This document shows positions 1 through 5,698 of a stretch of 5,698 bases of DNA, piece after piece (the stretch's first letter is position 1; each line of letters begins with the position of its first letter). The position numbers and the translations under genes are program-made. Source of the DNA: Rickettsiales bacterium UBA1997 (GTDB lineage: Bacteria > Pseudomonadota > Alphaproteobacteria > Rickettsiales > UBA1997); the NCBI GenBank assembly GCA_002335845.1, contig DDCV01000155.1, forward strand, positions 1 through 5,698, written 5' to 3'. The notes beneath the pieces were generated by a model. It saw only the letters and a list, made by a program, of their open reading frames with translations, was not told the origin of the DNA and did no database searches.

Positions 1-46
1 TATTGACGGATCTGGGTTTAATTGATATTTAAATCAACTAAAGTTG
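1..46 (-). repeat. Left copy of a dispersed inverted repeat
   Basis: Positions 1-18 are the exact reverse complement of 5551-5568 (18 of 18 bases). The similarity probably continues inwards: CAACTTTAG (reverse complement of 38-46) corresponds to CAACCTTTAG at 5524-5533, at nearly the same distance (19 against 17 bases) from the exact block, so the full unit may be about 45 bp with decay. The copy can also fold locally: 13-20 pairs with 49-56 (one G-T wobble), enclosing two small hairpins (22-26 with 33-37, and 35-38 with 43-46). The identity is seen directly; calling it a dispersed repeat or a mobile-element edge is inference, and I do not recognise the family. Confidence 0.65.
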
Positions 47-55
47 TCTAGACCC

Positions 56-369
56 AAAAATATAGCAAAAAGTGGAATCAGCCCATTCAAAACTGGAGCT
101 TGATAATTGGCCAGTTGGATATATTTTTTGAAAATAGGCTGAAATTAGATTTAGCCTAAAATGGGATTTGACACGGGGTTTTGGACACTCCCTTTGGATG
201 AGCTTTATCCACCACCGAAAACTACTTAAATAAGGGATATTTGTACCTAAAATCACTAATATTACCAAAAAACCAGACAATTAGCCCAAAAAATCAAAAA
301 TACTCATAAAAATATAGCGAATTTCTGGAGAAATTCACTGCGATTTGGTGAGTTTATATTTTTTTGAAA
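56..369. repeat. Diverged direct repeat, two units about 250 bp apart
   Basis: Two units share the same landmarks in the same order. The first has AAAAATATAGC at 56-66, CTGGAG at 93-98 and TATATTTTTTGAAA at 120-133. The second has AAAAATATAGC at 308-318, CTGGAG at 325-330 and the same last block with one extra T at 355-369. The sequence between the blocks is diverged and differs in length. On the minus strand both give F-K/Q-K near one end and FAIFL near the other in corresponding frames. This could be an old duplication or two decayed copies of one element; low-complexity A/T runs weaken the case. Confidence 0.35.
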
Positions 370-386
370 GAAATTTAGAGGAAGTT

Positions 387-404
387 GGGTTTTGCGACAG
401 CCCC
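387..404 (-). mobile_element. Sequence resembling an insertion-sequence terminal repeat (remnant)
   Basis: Read on the minus strand, this begins GGGGCTGTCGCAAAACCC. Ends of the form GGGGCTGT(C/T)GCAAAA are common terminal inverted repeats in several IS families (for example in the IS5 and IS6 groups), which is general knowledge and not a match I could test here. No partner end and no transposase frame are visible in the window, so if it is an IS end the element is truncated or lies partly outside. Assignment is tentative. Confidence 0.3.
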
Positions 405-477
405 TAATTGTATTTTTTGTTATTAACCCGCGCAATATGAAAGGTACCCAATTTACTAGACATTAAAACTCCTTTCT

Positions 478-559
478 AATTTATCGTTATTTTAACTATA
501 AAAGACCTTTGCGCAAAATTCTTTATGTGAATTTAAAAAATCAAAATAACGACAAAATT
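478..559. repeat. Imperfect long-range inverted repeat with central palindrome
   Basis: The arm at 478-493 (AATTTATCGTTATTTT) is matched by the reverse complement of 543-559 (AATTTTGTCGTTATTTT), with one mismatch and a one-base gap; the core TCGTTATTTT is exact over 10 bases. The 49-base interior carries the perfect palindrome TTTGCGCAAA at 508-517. No gene overlaps it. It lies beyond the groEL terminator, so it is not obviously part of the chaperonin transcript. It could be a small structured RNA, the ends of a miniature element, or chance in A/T-rich DNA. Confidence 0.35.
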
Positions 560-597
560 ACCAAAATTCGTTGATTTGTAGGGGGCTTTCTAGTGAT

Positions 598-636
598 ACA
601 AAAAAGCCGAGCACTACATCTGCAGTGCTCGGCTTT
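598..636 (-). terminator. Intrinsic terminator of the groES-groEL operon
   Basis: A perfect 13-bp stem (603-615 with 624-636, sequence AAAGCCGAGCACT) encloses an 8-base loop. On the minus strand the right arm runs directly into a tract of seven pyrimidine/T-rich bases (GGCTTTTTTG), the classical Rho-independent layout. The hairpin starts about 28 bases past the groEL stop codon. On the plus strand the stem is followed only by TTTAAAG, so it acts mainly on the minus strand. Confidence 0.92.
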
Positions 637-664
637 AAAGTAATTTATAATGAGATTGAGTGAA

Positions 665-2356
<1,692 letters not shown>

Positions 2357-2376
2357 TTATCTTATTTGAGTATAAA

Positions 2377-2664
2377 TTACTCAGTAACTGCTAAAATGTC
2401 AGATACTTTTAGGATAATAAGATCCTTGCCATCAACCTTAATTTCTGTTCCACCCCATTTTGCGAATAGGATTTTATCTCCCACTCTTACATCCAAAGGA
2501 ATTCTCTTGCCATTATTATCATAAGCGCCTTCACCGATAGCTAAAACTTCACCCTCAGCTGGCTTTTCTTTGGCGCTATCTGGAATAATGATTCCTCCCG
2601 CAGTCTTGCTTTCAGCTTCGACTCGCTGTACAACTACTCTATCTTCTAATGGTTTAAGTTTCAT
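2377..2664 (-). CDS. groES: Co-chaperonin GroES (Hsp10)
   Basis: The 95-residue product is the lid of the GroEL chamber, normally a heptameric ring. It shows the family start [12 protein letters not shown], a mobile loop at about 17-34 with the GroEL-binding hydrophobic triplet III (25-27) after GG, the roof-loop region around [16 protein letters not shown], then [15 protein letters not shown] and the C-terminal [10 protein letters not shown]. Length is standard. It is the first gene of the groES-groEL operon. The 36 bases before the ATG are almost pure A/T (TTTAATATTTATG at the start) with no Shine-Dalgarno match. The 5' leader is long, about 135 bases if the promoter proposed at 2807-2812 is right, and contains a CIRCE-like palindrome at its beginning. 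Confidence 0.98.
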   Translation of the reverse strand: MKLKPLEDRVVVQRVEAESKTAGGIIIPDSAKEKPAEGEVLAIGEGAYDNNGKRIPLDVRVGDKILFAKWGGTEIKVDGKDLIILKVSDILAVTE

Positions 2665-2782
2665 AAATATTAAATTTTATTTGATTAATATTAATTTTAA
2701 TTGATCTACCAAAATATACTTTTGATTGATTGTTAAGCATTATTTATAACATTACTCAACATCTAAAACTTCATCTAATAAC

Positions 2783-2806
2783 TTAACACTTTTTAACAAG
2801 TGCTAA
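2783..2806 (-). promoter_or_regulatory. CIRCE-like operator candidate upstream of groES
   Basis: On the minus strand the half-sites are TTAGCACTT and AAGTGTTAA, separated by six bases. The stem is 9 of 9 bp in RNA (one G-U pair). The CIRCE operator bound by the repressor HrcA is TTAGCACTC, nine bases, GAGTGCTAA, and typically sits at the start of groES or dnaK transcripts. Here the left half matches CIRCE at 8 of 9 and the right half at 7 of 9 positions, but the spacer is three bases short. The site begins right after an exact TATAAT, so it would cover the transcription start. It lies about 120 bases upstream of groES and 17 bases after the glutaredoxin stop, so a stem at the 3' end of that transcript is the alternative; there is no T tract to support a terminator. 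Confidence 0.45.
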
Positions 2807-2835
2807 ATTATAAAAATTTTAAATTATTTTAATAA
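2807..2835 (-). promoter_or_regulatory. Candidate groES-groEL promoter
   Basis: The minus strand shows a consensus -10 box TATAAT at 2812-2807, directly before the CIRCE-like palindrome. At a 17-base spacing the -35 region is TTATTA (2835-2830), which keeps only three of six consensus positions; an RpoH-type -35 is not evident. The box overlaps the end of the glutaredoxin gene, so transcription would start in the spacer near 2800. In DNA this A/T-rich a TATAAT can arise by chance; the position next to the palindrome is what makes it credible. Confidence 0.4.
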
Positions 2836-3078
2836 GCTATCTAACTTTCCTGCTTTATCTAAGGCGTGCAAATCATCAAAGCCGCCGATGTGATTATTAT
2901 TAATAAAAATCTGTGGCACCGTCATGCGTCCACCAGATTTTTTTATCATCTCTTCTTTATTGTTATCTTTGGTTATATCAATTTCCTTAAACTTACTTAC
3001 GCCTTTTTTCTTGAGTAAGTTTTTTGCTTGTACGCAATATGGACAAACTTGTTTGGAGTAAATTACTATGTCGGTCAT
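2824..3078 (-). CDS. grxC: Glutaredoxin, Grx3 (GrxC) type
   Basis: This 84-residue protein is a small cytosolic thiol-disulfide oxidoreductase that uses glutathione to reduce disulfides and mixed disulfides. It has the thioredoxin-fold order: beta strand IVIYS, active-site C12-P-Y-C15, the TVPQIF segment with the cis-proline at 55, and the glutathione-binding GGFDDL at 65-70. Length matches E. coli Grx3 (82-83 residues), and both active-site cysteines are kept, so the dithiol mechanism is expected. Start at ATG 3078 gives the usual few residues before the first strand; no Shine-Dalgarno sequence precedes it. It lies 159 bases upstream of groES on the same strand and may be separately transcribed, since a promoter-like box occurs at its 3' end. 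Confidence 0.93.
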   Translation of the reverse strand: MTDIVIYSKQVCPYCVQAKNLLKKKGVSKFKEIDITKDNNKEEMIKKSGGRMTVPQIFINNNHIGGFDDLHALDKAGKLDSLLK

Positions 3079-3150
3079 AAATTTAATATTTAATTATTTT
3101 AAAAACTGTAATAAAGCTAATAGTTCATCTCCAATATTAAAAGCAATTTA

Positions 3151-3170
3151 TTAACCAGTGAACTGGCTAA
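3151..3170 (-). promoter_or_regulatory. Palindrome between lipoprotein gene and grxC
   Basis: The minus strand reads TTAGCCAG, loop TTCA, CTGGTTAA, an 8-bp stem with one G-U pair. It starts 10 bases after the stop codon of the 158-residue lipoprotein and 73 bases before grxC. It could be a weak terminator (a TTTT run comes only some ten bases later), an mRNA 3' end stem or a protein-binding site. Its outer arms TTAGC and GTTAA are the same as those of the palindromes at 2783-2806 and 3733-3761. Confidence 0.4.
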
Positions 3171-3180
3171 TAATCAAATA

Positions 3181-3657
3181 TTAATATTGCTCAAACCTTG
3201 GATTTGGTGTCGTTGGTACCGAATAAGATCTCTCGATATTTTGATAGTAAGGCGGAGGTACATAATAGCGATCAATATCTTGAGTTGGATAAAAATTAGG
3301 ATCTGGTATATCATAAGGATTGTCATAAAATCTAGAGTTTGGCACTCTGCTTCCTTGAATATTTTGGCTGTTATAGTTTTTTACCGGAGCGTTAATATAT
3401 TGTTGACGATACCTATCGCTCTCAACCTGCCTTGAAAAATTTGACTCGTCTATATTTTCACCCTCATTATAGAACTCCTTGAATCGAAGACCTTCCCCAT
3501 ATGATGTTTGGGTGGTAAATTGACGTGGCCTAGTTCCTGGATCAAAACCTGGCATATCGTAAAGATAATCTCTATATTCATCAGGAGCGCAAGATCCCAC
3601 GATCAATAATAATAAAGTGTAGTGAAATAATTTGATTATAAAATTACATAATGTCAT
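3181..3657 (-). CDS. Tyrosine-rich putative lipoprotein (paralogue 1)
   Basis: I do not recognise a named family. The 158-residue product has a lipoprotein signal peptide: Lys9, a hydrophobic core (about 11-20, YTLLLLIV), and the lipobox VGSC with Cys23 as the predicted lipidated residue. The mature part is rich in Tyr, Pro, Asn, Asp, Gln and Arg, has no membrane segment, and carries a C-terminal block PNSRFYDNPYDI then DRYYVPPPYY (about 106-146) that is also found in the neighbouring lipoprotein, 24 identities over 41 ungapped positions. The region around 45-95 is extra relative to that neighbour. Low complexity and lack of cysteines beyond Cys23 in the mature part suggest an extended surface or periplasmic protein. 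Start at 3657 is the only ATG giving a full signal peptide; no Shine-Dalgarno sequence is seen. Envelope localisation is inferred from the signal peptide alone. Confidence 0.8.
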   Translation of the reverse strand: MTLCNFIIKLFHYTLLLLIVGSCAPDEYRDYLYDMPGFDPGTRPRQFTTQTSYGEGLRFKEFYNEGENIDESNFSRQVESDRYRQQYINAPVKNYNSQNIQGSRVPNSRFYDNPYDIPDPNFYPTQDIDRYYVPPPYYQNIERSYSVPTTPNPRFEQY

Positions 3658-3732
3658 CGATATTAAGCTAATCCTATATTAAAAACTTTAGATCCCTGCC
3701 AGCTAATTATTAACTCTTTGCGAATAGCGTCA

Positions 3733-3761
3733 TTAACACTTTAAAACGAAGTTGGGGCTAA
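3733..3761 (-). promoter_or_regulatory. Bulged palindrome upstream of lipoprotein paralogue 1
   Basis: The minus strand starts TTAGC, then CCCA, then ACTT, and ends AAGT followed by GTTAA. If the four bases CCCA are bulged out, the stem TTAGC-ACTT / AAGT-GTTAA is identical to that of the CIRCE-like site at 2783-2806. On the plus strand the two sites share TTAACACTTT exactly. It lies about 76 bases before the start of the 158-residue lipoprotein. It may be a degenerate copy of the same operator or chance. Confidence 0.3.
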
Positions 3762-3804
3762 TAATTAATTCTAAAAAAGAGAAGACAAAAGAATATTATT
3801 AAAA

Positions 3805-3822
3805 GCACGGCATCTTATGTGC
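3805..3822 (-). terminator. Weak hairpin after lipoprotein paralogue 2
   Basis: On the minus strand GCAC (3822-3819) and GTGC (3808-3805) form a four-base-pair stem around a ten-base interior, followed by TTTT and then AATAAT. It is 40 bases past the stop codon of the 113-residue lipoprotein. The short stem and short T run make it at best a weak terminator. Confidence 0.2.
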
Positions 3823-3862
3823 AATTTAATAATAATACACAAAAAAACAATATCTTAAAGTT

Positions 3863-4204
3863 CTAATATTTAGTGTTGGCGCCACCACTATTATATGTCG
3901 GCTCAACATTTCTATAGTAAGAAGGTGGGACATAATATCTGTCAGTATCATAGTAAGGATAATATCCCTGCTGCCTTATTTCATATGGATTATTGTAAGA
4001 TCTTGAGTTGGGTGTAAAGCCACCAATATTATTATATTGACGCTGCTGGTAATTATTGCCCCTATATGGATCTGATATTTGTCTATTTGGCAAGAAATCT
4101 GATTTGTCATATAAATAAACCTCATCGGCCGTACATGAAGATAGAAAAACAAAAGAGCAAGCAAATATTCTTAGGTATAGTTTATATAAATTATTATTTT
4201 TCAT
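3863..4204 (-). CDS. Tyrosine-rich putative lipoprotein (paralogue 2)
   Basis: I chose the ATG at 4204, giving 113 residues, over the upstream ATG at 4294 (143 residues). The shorter form begins MKNNNLYKLYLRIF and makes a normal lipoprotein signal: basic start, hydrophobic stretch IFACSFVF, lipobox LSSC with Cys24. It also has an AGGA motif just before it (TTAGGAAAATG), the best ribosome-site match among the minus-strand genes although the spacing is tight. The mature protein is Tyr/Asn/Gln/Pro-rich with the block PNSRSYNNPYEI then YYPYYDTDRYYVPPSYY, shared with the 158-residue neighbour, as is the first mature stretch (DE..YLYD). The pair looks like a tandem duplication on the same strand separated by about 200 bases. 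Function unknown; an envelope-anchored, lineage-specific protein is the inference. Confidence 0.78.
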   Translation of the reverse strand: MKNNNLYKLYLRIFACSFVFLSSCTADEVYLYDKSDFLPNRQISDPYRGNNYQQRQYNNIGGFTPNSRSYNNPYEIRQQGYYPYYDTDRYYVPPSYYRNVEPTYNSGGANTKY

Positions 4205-4413
4205 TTTCCTAACAAGAAATTTATGCCACAATTTGCTACTTTTGGTTAAATTAACATATCTAAAAAATAAATAGGTAGCTATTTTTATTATCATAGATCT
4301 ATCGAATAAATAGATAATGAATTTTTATTTTAATTCAATTAAATAGCAGTTTATTATATCAATTTTGATCGCATCAATAATAAAAAAAAGCAAGAAAAAA
4401 CTAGGTTTTCTTA
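4205..4413. other. Divergent intergenic region between lipoprotein and ribD
   Basis: This is a very A/T-rich spacer with genes leaving in both directions, so it must hold at least one promoter for each, unless lipoprotein transcription starts further away. For ribD a TATTAT at 4352-4357 could be a -10 box, but no good -35 is seen; I consider it weak. No FMN riboswitch is recognisable in this short leader before ribD. In the other direction the frame of the lipoprotein stays open to 4294 without the features of a real coding extension. Confidence 0.4.
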
Positions 4414-5514
4414 ATGAAAAACAAGCAAGACATTAAATTCATGAATTATGCCATTAATTTAGCCAAAAGAAATATTGGCATTACTGGCAAGAACCCTTCA
4501 GTTGGATGCGTGATTGTTTATGAGAATACAATAATTTCAACGGGAGTGACTTTTCAAGGTGGCCGGCCTCATGCTGAAAAAATAGCTATAGATAAGGTTA
4601 AAAATAAAGATATTCTTAAGAAATGCACTCTATATGTAAGTCTAGAGCCATGCATCAGCAATGACAAATCCAAAGAAACTTGCTGCAATTACATTGTAAA
4701 ACATAACATACACAGGGTGGTAATAGCAATGAAGGATCCGAGCAGAGATATAAATGGTTCTTCTATTGTAAAACTAAAAAATCATGGAATTGAGGTAGTA
4801 AGTCCAGTTTTATTAGAGCAGGCGCAAAGTGTAAATTCATTTTTTTGCCATAATCAAGAAAATAAAACTCCTTATGTCACTCTTAAAATTGCCACATCTT
4901 TAGATGGAAAAATCGCCACAAAAACTAGCGATAGTAAGTGGATTACAGGCGAAGATTCTAGAAAATATGCTCATTTTTTAAGATCTCAAAATGATGCTAT
5001 TTTAGTAGGTGCTAAAACAGTAAGGATAGATAATCCACAGCTTAATTGCAGAATTAAAGGCTTGGAAAAATTTTCACCAAAGATATTTATTTTAAGTAAA
5101 AATCTTAATTTCGATCATGATCTACAAGTTTTGTCACAAAATAATACCGATATTTATCTTATTTCACCAAAATCTTCTCAAAATATAGAAAAATTTTATT
5201 ATCTAAAGCAGCATAATCCCAATATCAATCATATCACATTTGAAGATGGCGATGATTATATGAAAAAAATTTACCAAATCGGTATAAAATCAATATTGGT
5301 CGAAGGAGGCTCAAATTTGGCAACGCAATTAATCAAAGATGATAGAATTGATAGATTGATATGGATTAGGAGTAATAAAATAATAGGTAATGATGGACTA
5401 CCAGCGATTGCAGGATTGTCTTTAGATAAAATATCTCAAGCTATAAACAGATTTAAAACCAAAAAGATCAAGTCTATGCAAAGTGATGTCATTCAAATTC
5501 TAGAGAGGATATAA
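4414..5514 (+). CDS. ribD: Bifunctional riboflavin biosynthesis protein RibD (deaminase/reductase)
   Basis: RibD converts the pyrimidine from GTP cyclohydrolase II in two steps: zinc-dependent deamination, then NADPH-dependent reduction of the ribose to ribityl. The 366-residue length is normal. The deaminase half (about 1-145) has NPSVGCVIV (27-35), HAE at 53-55 (zinc His53, catalytic Glu55) and SLEPC with Cys80, then Cys90-Cys91. The family usually has C-S-H-H/Y-G-K/R-T-P-P-C here; this protein has ISNDKSKET between the cysteines, one residue longer and without the His-Gly-Lys-Thr-Pro-Pro signature. The reductase half (about 153-366) looks intact: PYVTLKIATSLDGKIA, WITGEDSR, ILVGAKTVRIDNPQL, and ILVEGGSNL. 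ATG 4414 is preceded by TAGG with eight bases of spacing and places the conserved FMNYAINLA at the usual distance. No other riboflavin gene is in the window. Confidence 0.95.
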   Translation: MKNKQDIKFMNYAINLAKRNIGITGKNPSVGCVIVYENTIISTGVTFQGGRPHAEKIAIDKVKNKDILKKCTLYVSLEPCISNDKSKETCCNYIVKHNIHRVVIAMKDPSRDINGSSIVKLKNHGIEVVSPVLLEQAQSVNSFFCHNQENKTPYVTLKIATSLDGKIATKTSDSKWITGEDSRKYAHFLRSQNDAILVGAKTVRIDNPQLNCRIKGLEKFSPKIFILSKNLNFDHDLQVLSQNNTDIYLISPKSSQNIEKFYYLKQHNPNINHITFEDGDDYMKKIYQIGIKSILVEGGSNLATQLIKDDRIDRLIWIRSNKIIGNDGLPAIAGLSLDKISQAINRFKTKKIKSMQSDVIQILERI

Positions 5515-5523
5515 TACCAAGTC

Positions 5524-5568
5524 CAACCTTTAGCTATACTATATATTTTTAACCCAGATCCGTCAATA
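5524..5568 (+). repeat. Right copy of the dispersed inverted repeat
   Basis: Positions 5551-5568 (AACCCAGATCCGTCAATA) are the exact reverse complement of positions 1-18. The outlying block CAACCTTTAG at 5524-5533 corresponds to the reverse complement of 38-46 with one extra C. The copy begins only about ten bases after the ribD stop codon and no terminator hairpin for ribD is seen before it. The two copies therefore enclose the chaperonin, glutaredoxin, lipoprotein and ribD genes in opposite orientation. Confidence 0.65.
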
Positions 5569-5569
5569 A

Positions 5570-5698
5570 AAAAACTCTTTTTATATTTGTGTCGACTCTC
5601 TCGATAGAGCGGGAGAAGCTGATGAAACTGATGAAGCTATTATAGTTGGTGAAGGATTGCTATTATTAGATTTAATTTCAGATGAATTATTTGGAAAA
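5570..5698 (+). CDS. Start-less open frame running off the right edge (fragment)
   Basis: From just after an in-frame TAA at 5567-5569 the frame stays open to the end of the window, 43 codons. It contains no ATG or GTG start; the first usable alternative would be a TTG near 5659. The later part looks protein-like, with an acidic stretch GEADETDEA followed by hydrophobic IIVGEGLLLLDLI and G-rich first codon positions. I cannot assign a family. It may be the interior of a gene cut at its 5' side by the repeat at 5524-5568, or a gene whose start lies in a different frame, or chance. Confidence 0.3.

Larger units (their letters stand above)
1..597. other. Gene-poor accessory-looking stretch with repeat remnants
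   Basis: I see no convincing gene in this stretch. The longest open frame (minus strand, ending at 38) has no recognisable domain, no ribosome site and overlaps repeat structures. Reading the minus strand in another frame gives a protein-like run (roughly from 141 down to 54, containing FAIFLGL) that is interrupted by stop codons on its upstream side, so it could be decayed coding sequence or chance. What the stretch does contain is the left end repeat, a diverged direct repeat (56-133 and 308-369), a perfect hairpin at 319-336 (7-bp stem GAATTTC, loop TGGA), an IS-end-like sequence at 387-404, and a long-range inverted repeat at 478-559. It reads as degraded mobile or repeat DNA between the chaperonin terminator and whatever lies to the left. 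Confidence 0.5.

Noticed and set aside
38..280. 80-codon open frame on the minus strand in the left flank
   Set aside because: No domain, no ribosome site, poor coding character, and it overlaps the end repeat and the diverged direct repeat.
2783..2806. Canonical CIRCE element
   Set aside because: The spacer is six bases and not nine and two half-site positions differ, so I call it CIRCE-like only.
4205..4294. N-terminal extension of lipoprotein paralogue 2 from the ATG at 4294
   Set aside because: It would place about 53 residues before the lipobox cysteine, with a second hydrophobic stretch, whereas the ATG at 4204 gives a standard signal peptide and has an AGGA motif.
4414..4440. Alternative ribD start at the second ATG (4441)
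   Set aside because: The first ATG has a TAGG motif at good spacing and gives the usual short lead before FMNYAINLA; the second would cut into that conserved segment.
5598..5609. Small hairpin CTCT-CGAT-AGAG near the right edge as a ribD terminator
   Set aside because: The stem has four pairs, no T tract follows, and it lies inside the open frame at the edge.

Overview
The window looks like a piece of an AT-rich alphaproteobacterial genome, most likely an obligate intracellular or symbiotic lineage of the Rickettsiales type. The evidence is the GroEL and GroES sequences, the strong A/T bias of all spacers and silent positions, long spacers between short operons, and small lipoproteins of a kind I cannot name. 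The order assignment is inference; no rRNA or other decisive marker is present.

Layout. Positions 1-597 hold no convincing gene: they contain one copy of a repeat that recurs inverted near the right edge, a diverged internal direct repeat, and short stretches that resemble insertion-sequence ends. A strong intrinsic terminator (598-636) closes the groES-groEL operon, which lies on the minus strand (2664 down to 665). Upstream of groES is a 24-nt palindrome resembling a short-spaced CIRCE operator, next to an exact TATAAT, so heat-shock/HrcA-type control is plausible. Continuing leftwards to rightwards on the same strand are a monothiol-exchange-competent CPYC glutaredoxin (grxC-like) and two paralogous, tyrosine-rich lipoproteins of unknown function. 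A spacer of about 210 bp separates these from ribD, which reads on the plus strand (4414-5514). After ribD comes the second, inverted copy of the end repeat and then an open frame without a start codon that runs off the window.

How the genes fit together. GroES/GroEL fold cytosolic proteins, and the glutaredoxin maintains thiol redox state; both are housekeeping or stress functions and are neighbours on one strand. The two lipoproteins are predicted to be exported and lipid-anchored and may be lineage-specific envelope proteins. RibD supplies the second and third steps of riboflavin synthesis, although the substrate loop of its deaminase half is unlike the family norm. Three of the minus-strand spacers each carry an imperfect palindrome that starts TTAGC and ends GTTAA on the coding strand, which is the most unexplained regulatory-looking signal here.
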